NCBI GenBank assembly: GCA_944322725.1
Contig: CALUPU010000006.1
Coordinates: 1-64,000, forward strand
Source: Candidatus Gastranaerophilales bacterium
Lineage (GTDB): Bacteria; Cyanobacteriota; Vampirovibrionia; Gastranaerophilales; Gastranaerophilaceae
Length of the DNA stretch: 64,000 nucleotides
Reading direction: 5' to 3'
Under the pieces are notes generated by a model. That model did no database searches and was not told the DNA's origin. It saw nothing but the letters and a program-made list of their open reading frames with translations. Made by a program: the position numbers and the translations under genes. Below are positions 44,495-53,089 of this stretch, piece after piece; the first letter of the stretch is position 1, and each line of letters opens with the position of its first letter.

Positions 44495-44730
44495 TGTTTA
44501 TCTGCAAGAATTGTAAATCCGTTGATAAGTTTGAACTTATGTTTGCGCCCGGATACAAAGGTGCAAAAAATTACAAGCAGGAATACAACAAGGACAAAGA
44601 TATTGTCATAACAGTTGACGGATATACTTTTATCCCCGATTTGAATTTTATGAACCATCACGCTGTATGCAGATACTGCGGACAGATTTACATGTGGGAT
44701 TATGCTGACGCCGGTAAAGGCACAAATTGA
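44494..44730 (+). CDS. Small zinc-ribbon protein
   Basis: The 78-residue protein has CKNC at residues 4-7 and CRYCGQ near 59-64, a two-knuckle zinc-ribbon arrangement, with a hydrophobic-aromatic core between (YTFIPDLNFM). It is coupled to the upstream membrane protein gene (ATGA overlap) and probably works with it. Its stop abuts the stop of the convergent cdd gene. Confidence 0.65.
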   Translation: MFICKNCKSVDKFELMFAPGYKGAKNYKQEYNKDKDIVITVDGYTFIPDLNFMNHHAVCRYCGQIYMWDYADAGKGTN

Positions 44731-45120
44731 TTAGAGTTCAAATCCGTACGGCAGGAGTTCGTCTATTGTGAACACAGCGCATTTTGAATCTTCGCTTTCA
44801 AGAATGATTTGAAGCGAGTTGTTTTTTGCAAATTCTGCCATCCACTGACGGCAAGCACCGCAGGGCATACAGTTTGTTCTGTCTTTTGAAAATATGGCAA
44901 TTTTTACGAGTTTGCCTTTTTCACCTGCTGCAACTGCGTTAGACATTGCGTTTCTTTCCGCGCAAAGAGTCAGTCCGTAGCTTGCATTCTCAACATTACA
45001 GCCGAGGTAGTAATTGCCTGTATCATACAGGGCGCAGGCTCCTACATGGAAGTTTGAGTATTTTGCGTATGCGTTTTCGCATACTTGTTTTGCCAGTTCT
45101 AAAAGTTCAGCGTTATTCAT
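44731..45120 (-). CDS. cdd: Cytidine deaminase
   Basis: Cdd deaminates cytidine and deoxycytidine in pyrimidine salvage. The 129-residue homotetrameric-type enzyme has YSNFHVGACALYD, NVENASYGLTLCAERNA with the catalytic glutamate and first zinc cysteine, and the second zinc pair in PCGACRQWM. It stands alone on the minus strand. Confidence 0.95.
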   Translation of the reverse strand: MNNAELLELAKQVCENAYAKYSNFHVGACALYDTGNYYLGCNVENASYGLTLCAERNAMSNAVAAGEKGKLVKIAIFSKDRTNCMPCGACRQWMAEFAKNNSLQIILESEDSKCAVFTIDELLPYGFEL

Positions 45121-45268
45121 ATCCGTTAAAACCGCAGCTATATAATCTGTTTTTCTATTTTACAATATTTTCGGAAATTTTAAACCCTGCAGACTTAAAA
45201 TACTGTATTTAAGGGATATAAATTATTTTTAAATTAAGCATAATGTTTTTAAGACAATGGGGATAAGT

Positions 45269-46582
45269 ATGATTTTTTGTAATATGAAGAAGTTTTATAT
45301 AAGTATTGTTGTATTGGCTGCGGTTCTTTTCAGCTTTGCTGTTGAGGCGTGGTCTGCACCGCGTAAGATTCCGACTATTGCAGTTTTAAGCGACACGAGC
45401 CACAGAAACGGAACGAATTATCTTGTGTGCGGGGCTGCATCTGATATTATTGCTGCGGATATTATTAACCGTCTTAATCAGACAGGACGTATCAAAGCGC
45501 CTCTTTTAGGCGACAATATGTCTGCAATTACTCAAAGAAACATTCCGCTGTATTATGTGACATTTTTTAAAGAATACAAATACAACTACAATGTGGATTT
45601 TGTTAATTTAAGAAGGCTGACAAGAAATATCAATGCCGATTATATTCTTATGGTAACAAGCGGGCTGGATATTCAGAGTCAGTTTTTAAAAGAAACATGG
45701 TGGAACAAATGGGGTATTTCCGCTTCCGAGCCGGTTGTTCCTACATACAAACTCACTACAATGCTTACTCTGATTGACAAAAGAACCTATAACGTTGTAT
45801 GGCAGGATTTGTACTTAAGAGACATAAAAGCTGATAATCTTGACCTTGGCATTGTTCAGTTTTCGCCGAGTTATGCACAGCTTGCCAAGATTAAAAAATA
45901 TTCAAACACTATGTCTGAGTATGTTGTGAATAATATAGACAGAGTTGTTAATCCGTGGATTGTTCCGCCCGAAGAGCCTAAATCTGTTGAAATGAGAAGC
46001 AGATTCCTTAACGAAGGTACAAAAGTTTATTATCCTGCAGTTAACGGTGAAGTTGTTAAGCAGAACTTTAATGAATTCAAGACAGAAACCCAAATGCGAA
46101 TAGAAAACCATAAACGTCAGCGTATGCAGAAGAAACATATTGAAAATGTGAGACGTCTTGAACAAAAACAAAAAGAACAGGAAGTTCAGCAGGTTAAGTC
46201 TAAACAGCAGAAAGAAGCTAAAAAGAAAAATGATGAGAGACTTTTTGACTCCATAAGAAATAATATTGATGATGTGACAAATACTCTGCCTCCTCCGTCT
46301 CAGGAAGAGACAAATATCAAGCCTGCCGTAGAGGTTGTGCCAGCTGAATCAAAAGATGAGCCGAAGATTATCACACCTGTGATGAACCGGCCGTCAGAGA
46401 GCCGTATGATAGAAGTTAAGCCTGCTGTTAATGTTCAGCCTCAAAAAACAGTGCCCCAGGCTGCACCGAAAGAGATTAAGCAAACACCTCAGGAAACGCC
46501 GCAAAATCACGTTCCTCTTTATGATTGGAATCTGAAAAATATTTATCTGGAAAAAATCGGCAGGTTAAGTAATTTAAATTAG
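45269..46582 (+). CDS. Secreted protein with CsgG/TolB-like front and proline-rich tail
   Basis: The product, about 437 residues, starts with a signal peptide (hydrophobic YISIVVLAAVLFSFAVEAWS). I place the start at ATG 45269, five bases after GGGGATA; an ATG at 45284 is also possible. Residues about 35-230 have alternating strands and helices (IPTIAVLSDTS, ADYILMVTSG, LTTMLTLIDKRTYNVVWQDL), reminiscent of the anticodon-binding-like fold of CsgG and TolB. Residues 255-320 form a glutamine/lysine-rich coiled coil and the C-terminus is proline-rich. The fold link is a guess; the location (periplasm or outer membrane) is likely. Confidence 0.5.
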   Translation: MIFCNMKKFYISIVVLAAVLFSFAVEAWSAPRKIPTIAVLSDTSHRNGTNYLVCGAASDIIAADIINRLNQTGRIKAPLLGDNMSAITQRNIPLYYVTFFKEYKYNYNVDFVNLRRLTRNINADYILMVTSGLDIQSQFLKETWWNKWGISASEPVVPTYKLTTMLTLIDKRTYNVVWQDLYLRDIKADNLDLGIVQFSPSYAQLAKIKKYSNTMSEYVVNNIDRVVNPWIVPPEEPKSVEMRSRFLNEGTKVYYPAVNGEVVKQNFNEFKTETQMRIENHKRQRMQKKHIENVRRLEQKQKEQEVQQVKSKQQKEAKKKNDERLFDSIRNNIDDVTNTLPPPSQEETNIKPAVEVVPAESKDEPKIITPVMNRPSESRMIEVKPAVNVQPQKTVPQAAPKEIKQTPQETPQNHVPLYDWNLKNIYLEKIGRLSNLN

Positions 46583-46655
46583 TCTGATTAAATTATATAC
46601 GACATTTTATGTTAGTTATATTATTATAATATAAGACAAACTCCGGAGGCATATT

Positions 46656-47987
46656 TTGGCAGAGAAACTCAAAATAAAAGGCGGAAATGCACTAAAAGGC
46701 GAAGTAACAATAAGCGGTGCTAAAAATGCGGTGCTTAAGCTTATGGCTGCTGCTATCCTGCCAAAAGGTGAGACTGTTATCCACAATGTGCCTGAGTTGA
46801 CTGACGTAAATATAATGCTCCATGTTATAGAGGGGCTCGGGGTTAAAACAAATTATGACAAGGCATCAAAAACCGTTGCCATAGATTCTTCGGATATTAC
46901 CAGCATAACTGCTAAATATGAACTTGTCAGCAAGATGAGGGCGTCTTTTATAATTCTCGGTGCGCTTGTTACAAGGTGCAAAGAGGCTATTGTTGCACTT
47001 CCCGGCGGATGCGCTATCGGCGAGAGAAGAGTTGATTTCCATATCAAAGGTTTGGAAGCACTGGGTGCTGAAATAAAAATTGAAAACGGCTATGTTCATG
47101 CAAAAGCACACAAGCTTGTCGGAACGGATATTTATCTGGATATTCCTTCTGTTGGTGCAACAGAAAACCTTATGCTGGCTGCTGTTCTTGCAGAAGGTTC
47201 TACAAGGATACAAAATGCTGCTCAGGAACCTGAGATTGTAGACCTTGCTAATTTCTTAAATGCAATGGGTGCTGATGTTTCCGGTGCAGGTACATCAGAA
47301 ATTGTTATAAACGGCGTAAAGCAAGAAGACCTAAGACCCATTGAATATACGACTATTCCGGATCGTATTGAAGCCGGTACTTATATGGCGGCTATTATTG
47401 CTACAAGAGGGAAGGGTTTAATTAAAAATATTCTGCCCTCGCATTTGACATTTTACAACTCAAAGTTGATTAAAATGGGTGCTAATATAAAGCTTGTTGA
47501 GCCTACTGTGCTTGAGGTAAGCTGCAATCAGAGGCTGTCTGCAGTAAATATAGTTACGCAGCCTTACCCCGGATTTCCGACAGACCTTCAGGCTCTTGCC
47601 ATGGCTATGCTTACTACTGCTGACGGTGTAAGTATTATTACGGAAAGCTTATATGAAAACAGATTTATGCAGGTGCCGGAACTTCGCAGGATGGGGGCTG
47701 ACATTCATCAGGAAAGAAACCATGCGCTGGTCAGAGGAGTATCTTCTTTGACAGGTGCAAATGTTAAAGCCAGCGACCTTAGGGCAGGTGCATCATTGAT
47801 AATAGCTGCATTAATGGCGGAAGGTGAAAGTGAAATTGAAGCGCTTCACCATATTGACAGAGGATACGAACTTTTTGAAACAAAATTTGCCAATTTGGGG
47901 GCAGATATAGTAAGATACAATGATGAAAGCGATGTTTTTAACAACGCGGTGGAAATTAACAAAGGGAATATAAATGCCTCAATATAA
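46656..47987 (+). CDS. murA: UDP-N-acetylglucosamine 1-carboxyvinyltransferase
   Basis: MurA makes the first committed step of peptidoglycan synthesis from UDP-GlcNAc and phosphoenolpyruvate. The 443-residue enzyme has GGNALKGEVTISGAKNAVLK, the active-site cysteine loop ALPGGCAIGERRVDFHIKG and the C-terminal RAGASLIIAALMAEGESEI motif. The cysteine makes it sensitive in principle to fosfomycin. Translation starts at TTG 46656, with GGAGG seven bases before it. It overlaps the next gene by 14 bases. Confidence 0.96.
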   Translation: MAEKLKIKGGNALKGEVTISGAKNAVLKLMAAAILPKGETVIHNVPELTDVNIMLHVIEGLGVKTNYDKASKTVAIDSSDITSITAKYELVSKMRASFIILGALVTRCKEAIVALPGGCAIGERRVDFHIKGLEALGAEIKIENGYVHAKAHKLVGTDIYLDIPSVGATENLMLAAVLAEGSTRIQNAAQEPEIVDLANFLNAMGADVSGAGTSEIVINGVKQEDLRPIEYTTIPDRIEAGTYMAAIIATRGKGLIKNILPSHLTFYNSKLIKMGANIKLVEPTVLEVSCNQRLSAVNIVTQPYPGFPTDLQALAMAMLTTADGVSIITESLYENRFMQVPELRRMGADIHQERNHALVRGVSSLTGANVKASDLRAGASLIIAALMAEGESEIEALHHIDRGYELFETKFANLGADIVRYNDESDVFNNAVEINKGNINASI

Positions 47988-48300
47988 AAGATGGTACGAT
48001 CATGATCCGGTTTTGATGGAAGTTGTTGAACTTTTGCGCAATTATCAGGATGAATTGAGAGCGCAGGCTGAAATTTTCCTTGCAAAGATTGAAGAAAAAG
48101 TATCTAAAGAAACAATAGACAAGTTTTATGAAATGGTTAAGCCTATCAACGGCAACAGATGGTATGACAAAGATCCTGTTATTTCCAAGACAGTTGAGTT
48201 GTTAAGGGTTGTGCCTCCTGAAGTTCAGAAAGCTGCTGCTGAGAATTTTATAAAGTCGCTTGAAGAACTGGGGATTGATAAAAACGCAAAAAACGTATAA
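47974..48300 (+). CDS. Small protein with an internal tandem duplication
   Basis: The 108-residue protein is built of two copies of a unit of about 55 residues: RWYDHDPVLMEVVELLR (6-22) matches RWYDKDPVISKTVELLR (62-78), and QAEIFLAKIEE (31-41) matches AAENFIKSLEE (88-98). It is all-helical in prediction and soluble. Its ATG lies inside the end of murA, a 14-base overlap that suggests coupled translation. Function unknown; a role next to wall synthesis is possible from context only. Confidence 0.65.
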   Translation: MPQYKRWYDHDPVLMEVVELLRNYQDELRAQAEIFLAKIEEKVSKETIDKFYEMVKPINGNRWYDKDPVISKTVELLRVVPPEVQKAAAENFIKSLEELGIDKNAKNV

Positions 48301-48945
48301 TTATTTGCGTATAAAAATTTGAGGAGCGTCTTTTGGGGTAATCTGTTTGCCGTTTATAAACAGGGTATCTGACGGTGCAATGAATATTTCATCAAAAAAT
48401 TCCAGCAAGGATTTCAGGCTTCTTACAGGCAGTCGTTTTTGTGTTTTTTCATCATAAGTACTTAATCTGATATTCCAGCAGTCCTGTTCTTTGCAATAGG
48501 CAAAATCAGCTTTGGAAAACTGATTTTTAAATGTTTTGAAGAAAGACAGATTATCGCATATTTCGGATAAGGAGTTTTTAAGTTTTTCAAAGTTTGGAAC
48601 CGAATCCTCTGCAATATGTCTTTTTTTTGCACCGATTAACAGTCCGTTTGACGGAGAAATTATATTTGTTTTGATTGTTTCTATGGCTTTACCCAGATTT
48701 TCGATTTTATCCCACAGATGAAAGCCCACTGCTGTTTTTTCTTTTCGTGAAACAAGCCCGCCTCCTGTACAGGTTTTTATGTTAACAGTATAAAAGTCTG
48801 CTGCTTTTACAATATCATTGTGAGTTCTGTCTGTATAATAGTGTATATATTTACCTTTTTGAAGGCTGTCAAAAACCTTTTGCGAAGTTACTATGTTTAT
48901 TTTTGATTTGAAAGAGATATCTGAATTAGTTTTCATATCAGACAT
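48301..48945 (-). CDS. Unknown protein with CheD-like Thr-Cys-His spacing
   Basis: The 214-residue protein has no obvious strong family match. T53, C59 and H76 (in TVNIKTC and AVGFHLWD) have the same spacing (6 and 17) as T21, C27 and H44, the catalytic residues of CheD receptor deamidases. A following helix and a LLIGAKKRHIAEDSVPNFEKLKNSL stretch resemble CheD's GGA...NIGARN...AVKKHL segment. The C-terminal part (residues 130-214) is extra. This is a motif-level reading and could be coincidence. The N-terminal NSDISFKSKINIV is a typical opening in this lineage. No chemoreceptors are in the window. Confidence 0.5.
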   Translation of the reverse strand: MSDMKTNSDISFKSKINIVTSQKVFDSLQKGKYIHYYTDRTHNDIVKAADFYTVNIKTCTGGGLVSRKEKTAVGFHLWDKIENLGKAIETIKTNIISPSNGLLIGAKKRHIAEDSVPNFEKLKNSLSEICDNLSFFKTFKNQFSKADFAYCKEQDCWNIRLSTYDEKTQKRLPVRSLKSLLEFFDEIFIAPSDTLFINGKQITPKDAPQIFIRK

Positions 48946-49079
48946 AAATACCGTGAATAAAAAAATTTGTCTTTACAATGTAAAATCTTTATAAAATATT
49001 AATGTAAATACACTTTTAAAATTACGGTTTTTGAAATAAAATCTTATAATTGAAGCAGATAATTTGAGGATAATATAAA

Positions 49080-50927
49080 ATGTGTGGAATAGTAGGATAT
49101 GTCGGTTCAAAATCCGTTGTTGATATTTTGTTAAACGGTTTGAGTAAGCTGGAATACAGAGGCTATGACTCTGCGGGTGTTGCTGTTAATTCCGAAGGTA
49201 AGATTAAAGTCTACAAGGCAGAAGGTAAACTCCAGAACCTCAAAGACCTGCTTGAAAAACATAAATCAGAAATTAAAGATACCACTGCAGGTATTGGTCA
49301 TATCCGCTGGGCAACGCACGGTGCGCCAAATACTACCAATGCCCATCCTCACACATGCAATTGCGGTAAGCTTGTACTTGTACACAACGGTATTGTTGAA
49401 AATTACAAAGAATTGAGAGAAGAATTAAAGCAGTACGGTTGTGTTTTTAAGACAGAAACAGATACGGAAACAGTTGCACATTTGATTGCGCATGAATATG
49501 GGAAGGTAAATGATTTACCCAAAGCTGTAAGATTAGCTGCAAAAAGGCTTAAAGGTGCGTATGCTCTGTGTGTTATGCATCAGGATGACCCGAATATGAT
49601 TGTAGGCACAAGAAAAAATGCGCCTTTAATTGCGGCGCTCGGACAGGGCGAAAATTATCTGGCAAGTGATTCTCCTGCAATTATCGAATACACTAAACGC
49701 GTTATTTATCTGGATGATGACCAGTTTGCTGTTTTGTCTCCTACAAGTGTTCTTATAACAGACATTGAAGGCAGACAAATCGATAAAAAAGAAGAAATTC
49801 TTCCCTGGGAGCCTGTTGCAATGAGCAAGATGGGTTACAAGCATTTTATGCTTAAAGAAATCCATGAACAGCCCGATGTAATCAGAAATGTTCTTTCAGG
49901 CAAGCTTCCTGATATTAACAAGCCTATTGTTCTTGATGAAGTAAAACTTACAAAAGAAGAAATTAAAAACTTGAAAAGAATAGAAATCATTGCCTGCGGT
50001 ACATCCTTGCATGCTGCAATGGTTGCAAAGTATATTCTTGAAGCATTTACAAATATTCCTGTTGATGTTGAAGCGTCCAGTGAATACATTTACAGAAAAA
50101 CCGTTACTGACGCAAATACTCTTGTCATAGGTATTTCGCAGTCAGGTGAAACTTCTGATACAATCACTGCCATCAGGCAGGCAAAGTCTGTAGGTTCTCA
50201 TGTTTTGATTATTACTAACAGACCTGATTCTATTATGGCGCGTGAGGCTCACAGTCTTATCCCTGTAAATGCGGGTATTGAAGTCAGTGTTGCGGCAACA
50301 AAATCGTTTAATGCACAGTTAATTGCGCTTTATCTTTTTGCGATGTATATTGCAGAGATTAAAGATTCTTTTGATTCAGACAAGATTAAATCATTAAAGC
50401 ATGAGATGCTTTTGCTTCCGCAAAAAATCGAAGCAATTCTTTCTCACAAAGAAGATGTGATGAAGTGTGCAAGAGCATTTGCTTCTTACAAAAACTTTAT
50501 TTATATTGCAAGAGGAATCAATTTCCCAACAGCATTAGAAGGTGCATTGAAGCTTAAAGAAATAAGCTATATCAATGCAACGGGTTATCCTGCAGGTGAA
50601 TTAAAACACGGTCCTATTGCAATGCTTGATGAGACTATGCCTGTTCTGGCATTGCTTATGCCGGGAAGCATTGTATATGAAAAAGTTCTTTCCAATGCAG
50701 AAGAGGCTAAGGCAAGAAATGCAAGGATGATTGCTCTTACATCTGCTGATGATCCGCATCTTAACGATGTTTTTGAGTACATACTCAAGGTTCCTTCGGT
50801 GGATGAGTATCTATCTCCCGTTATCGCGTCTGTACCTTTGCAGCTTTTAGCGTATTATATTGCAGAATTTCTCGGCAAAGATGTTGACCAGCCAAGAAAT
50901 CTTGCAAAATCCGTTACTGTTGAATAA
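49080..50927 (+). CDS. glmS: Glutamine-fructose-6-phosphate aminotransferase
   Basis: GlmS makes glucosamine-6-phosphate for peptidoglycan and lipopolysaccharide. The 615-residue enzyme has the N-terminal nucleophile cysteine MCGIVGYVG, the glutaminase segments LEYRGYDSAGVA and IRWATHGAPNTTNAHPH, and two SIS domains with CGTSLHAA, ISQSGETSDT and the C-terminal LLAYYIAEFLGKDVDQPRNLAKSVTVE (motif-level). It starts at ATG 49080 with AGGATAATATAAA upstream. I saw no glmS ribozyme core in the 130-base leader. Confidence 0.96.
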   Translation: MCGIVGYVGSKSVVDILLNGLSKLEYRGYDSAGVAVNSEGKIKVYKAEGKLQNLKDLLEKHKSEIKDTTAGIGHIRWATHGAPNTTNAHPHTCNCGKLVLVHNGIVENYKELREELKQYGCVFKTETDTETVAHLIAHEYGKVNDLPKAVRLAAKRLKGAYALCVMHQDDPNMIVGTRKNAPLIAALGQGENYLASDSPAIIEYTKRVIYLDDDQFAVLSPTSVLITDIEGRQIDKKEEILPWEPVAMSKMGYKHFMLKEIHEQPDVIRNVLSGKLPDINKPIVLDEVKLTKEEIKNLKRIEIIACGTSLHAAMVAKYILEAFTNIPVDVEASSEYIYRKTVTDANTLVIGISQSGETSDTITAIRQAKSVGSHVLIITNRPDSIMAREAHSLIPVNAGIEVSVAATKSFNAQLIALYLFAMYIAEIKDSFDSDKIKSLKHEMLLLPQKIEAILSHKEDVMKCARAFASYKNFIYIARGINFPTALEGALKLKEISYINATGYPAGELKHGPIAMLDETMPVLALLMPGSIVYEKVLSNAEEAKARNARMIALTSADDPHLNDVFEYILKVPSVDEYLSPVIASVPLQLLAYYIAEFLGKDVDQPRNLAKSVTVE

Positions 50928-50945
50928 ACAAACAATCGCACAAGT

Positions 50946-51110
50946 ATGATTATTACTGAAACCGTAAAAATTGAAAAAACTGATGACTTGACCTCAGGCT
51001 ATGTTGAGTCTAAAATTAAAGACCCTTCCATTAACCCGTTACGCTGGGCTATAGTCGGTGAAGATACAGATTACTGGACTGTTTCTGTATCTTATGAAAC
51101 ATATTCTTGA
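50946..51110 (+). CDS. Small acidic protein downstream of glmS
   Basis: This 54-residue frame begins 18 bases after the glmS stop. The sequence (MIITETVKIEKTDDLTSGYV opening, YWTVSVSYETYS end) looks protein-like, with alternating strands and a WAIVGEDTDYW centre. It is not flanked by a good ribosome binding site. The start of the next gene lies 13 bases after its stop. I do not recognise a family. Confidence 0.45.
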   Translation: MIITETVKIEKTDDLTSGYVESKIKDPSINPLRWAIVGEDTDYWTVSVSYETYS

Positions 51111-51123
51111 GAGGCAGGATAAA

Positions 51124-51435
51124 ATGTCATTTATTACAAATATTAAATTATACGGCAATACGGTTTCTATTTATCGTTCTAAAAGCGGCAAGACAATGCA
51201 TGTGCTTAATGATAAAATTGCGGATGGTATTTCAAGAATAAGAACCGTTGTATATGATTCAACAGATAATCCTATAAAATGTAATGATATAAAACGATTT
51301 AATGGCAAAGTATTGTTTCATGATGTTTACACAAAGACATCTGTTGGTTCAACAATGCTAAAACGCCGTAATCAGACAGCACAAGATTTGCCTCATTTGA
51401 AATTTTCACATCTTGTTGAAATCTTTTTCAAATAA
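51124..51435 (+). CDS. Unknown small basic protein, 103 residues
   Basis: I take the start at ATG 51124, four bases after AGGA; a longer frame from 51058 overlaps the preceding small gene in another frame. The protein is soluble and basic, with strand-rich segments (NIKLYGNTVSIYRSKSGK, VLFHDVYTKTS) and no motif I recognise. It lies in a short plus-strand run behind glmS. Confidence 0.5.
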   Translation: MSFITNIKLYGNTVSIYRSKSGKTMHVLNDKIADGISRIRTVVYDSTDNPIKCNDIKRFNGKVLFHDVYTKTSVGSTMLKRRNQTAQDLPHLKFSHLVEIFFK

Positions 51436-51482
51436 AAAGCCCCTGCGACTCAACAAAGCAAAGGCATATTAATAAATTAGGA

Positions 51483-52319
51483 TTATGAACTTATCAGCTG
51501 CAAAACTTCCTGCAGCAGTGATTTGTTAGTTTGAATAAGTTTATTTGCGACGTCCATTTGCATTTTTGCCTGCTGGTAGTACGAAATATTGGCTTTGAAG
51601 TCGCAGTTTGACATTTCCAAAAGTCCTCCGCGCACCTCGCCTCTGCCTATTACAGGACGTCCTGATTCTTCTGTTTCAATAAACTCGCCCTGTTTTATTT
51701 CATACAATCCTTCAGGGTTGTGGAAGTTCATGATTGCAAGTTTATACAGAGGAACTACAGTTTTGCCTCCGTCGGCTTTACCGTATAAAATGCCATCGCC
51801 TTTGAATTCAAATTCATCGTATTTTCCGAGATATTTGCCGTTATTCGGGTCAATCCAAAGTTTAATATTGGTTGTCGGGATATTTACTGCGCCGCCTTTT
51901 ATACCTGTTTCTGCATAGATGTCTGCATCAATGGGTTTTGTCCCCTGCATGATTTCGCCTTTATCGTTCAGGATATAACCCTGTACTGTATATCCGCTTG
52001 TATTTTTGTAGACACCTTCTTTATCAAAAGTGAATTCACCGAGCCTTGAATAGACTATTTGTCCGTCCGAACGGCGTAAAGTAAAGTATCCTTCACCTTC
52101 AAGAAAGACATTTTCATTAGAGGTACCGGGGGTTGATTTACCCTGACCCGTATTTTTGTTTAATCCGTCTATAATACCTGTATTAAGGAAGGTTTTGAAG
52201 CTTGCCTGAGTTTCTCTATAGCCGGGTGTATAGATGTTTGTAAGGTTTTCGGAGATTGCATCCATCCAATCAGCCGTATTTTTCTGTGTATTTAGAGCGT
52301 TTACAAATGAATCATTCAT
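51483..52319 (-). CDS. Flagellar basal-body rod/hook protein (FlgG/FlgF/FlgE family)
   Basis: The 278-residue protein has the signature of axial flagellar proteins: an N-terminal D0 helix with SENLTNIYTPGYRE, the ENVFLEGEGYFTLRRSDGQIVYSRLGEFTFDKEG core, and a C-terminal D0 helix ending YYQQAKMQMDVANKLIQTNKSLLQEVLQ. The size fits FlgF/FlgG better than hook protein FlgE. It follows the FliK-like gene by three bases on the minus strand. Confidence 0.82.
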   Translation of the reverse strand: MNDSFVNALNTQKNTADWMDAISENLTNIYTPGYRETQASFKTFLNTGIIDGLNKNTGQGKSTPGTSNENVFLEGEGYFTLRRSDGQIVYSRLGEFTFDKEGVYKNTSGYTVQGYILNDKGEIMQGTKPIDADIYAETGIKGGAVNIPTTNIKLWIDPNNGKYLGKYDEFEFKGDGILYGKADGGKTVVPLYKLAIMNFHNPEGLYEIKQGEFIETEESGRPVIGRGEVRGGLLEMSNCDFKANISYYQQAKMQMDVANKLIQTNKSLLQEVLQLISS

Positions 52320-52322
52320 TTT

Positions 52323-53084
52323 TTACTCTCCTTTATCTTTTTGTTGATTTTGTTTTTGTCTGTTCTGGTTTCCGTTGTTGGACTGTCTGTACATAAGGTC
52401 GTTATACGGAAGGTTCTGGTCATCAAATCTTTGTTTAAGATAACCTATATTATTTCTGAGATATGCTTCGACTGCTTTGTCTCCAGGAATAAACTCTGCT
52501 GAGACCTTGCCTTTTGTATCCACTTTCAGTATTACAGATACGTTATTGTCAAAATCTACACGTACGGGTTTTTGGTCGTTGTAGGCTTTTGTTATTAAAT
52601 CCGTAAGAACTTTTGATGTTTGCTGGGTTTTATATGTCGGGCCTATTTCATCTGCAAATTTAATAAGTGTTGTATTTTCTCCGTTTTGCTGCATTGCAAA
52701 CTGTTTGTTATCCACTAGGTCGGCAAAGAATTTTGCATCTTCTTTAGAAATTTTAACCGTGTCATAGTTGTACATTGATTTAAGATTTTTTATACTCTGT
52801 ACGGTATCAAAGCCGAATTTGTTAATATACTGTTCGTTAATCATGTTCTGGTTTGGATTTTCTTGAGGGATTTGTTGTTCGATATTGGCTTTGTCAGTAT
52901 TTTTAGGCTCTTCAAGAAGTTTTTTAAAATCGCTTTGATTTTCTTTTGAAGAATCTTCGGTTTTTTCTTCTTTTTTTGCAGGTTCGGATACTTTATCGCT
53001 TTTTTGTATTGACGGACTGTCGTTCACATTTACCTGTGTTTGAGTTGATTCTGTTGTTGTCGGAGTACCGGCGGAGATGTTCAT
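52323..53084 (-). CDS. FliK-like flagellar hook-length control protein
   Basis: The 253-residue product has a polar, glutamate/lysine/asparagine-rich N-terminal half and a C-terminal domain with the VRVDFDNNVSVILKVDTKG strand pair followed by VEAYLRNNIGYLKQRFDDQNLPYNDL, the FliK C-terminal pattern. FliK measures hook length and switches export specificity. Its tail is asparagine/glutamine-rich. It sits between FliJ-like and FlgG/F-like genes, which supports the call. Confidence 0.72.
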   Translation of the reverse strand: MNISAGTPTTTESTQTQVNVNDSPSIQKSDKVSEPAKKEEKTEDSSKENQSDFKKLLEEPKNTDKANIEQQIPQENPNQNMINEQYINKFGFDTVQSIKNLKSMYNYDTVKISKEDAKFFADLVDNKQFAMQQNGENTTLIKFADEIGPTYKTQQTSKVLTDLITKAYNDQKPVRVDFDNNVSVILKVDTKGKVSAEFIPGDKAVEAYLRNNIGYLKQRFDDQNLPYNDLMYRQSNNGNQNRQKQNQQKDKGE

Positions 53085-53089
53085 TTTAT

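Noticed and set aside
44731-44745. tRNA-like GTTCAAATCC string near 44735
   Set aside because: It is the 3' end of cdd in coding sequence, and no cloverleaf arms lie around it.
48946-49079. Possible glmS ribozyme ahead of glmS
   Set aside because: The 134-base leader is uniformly AT-rich, and I could not fit the conserved ribozyme core or pseudoknots.
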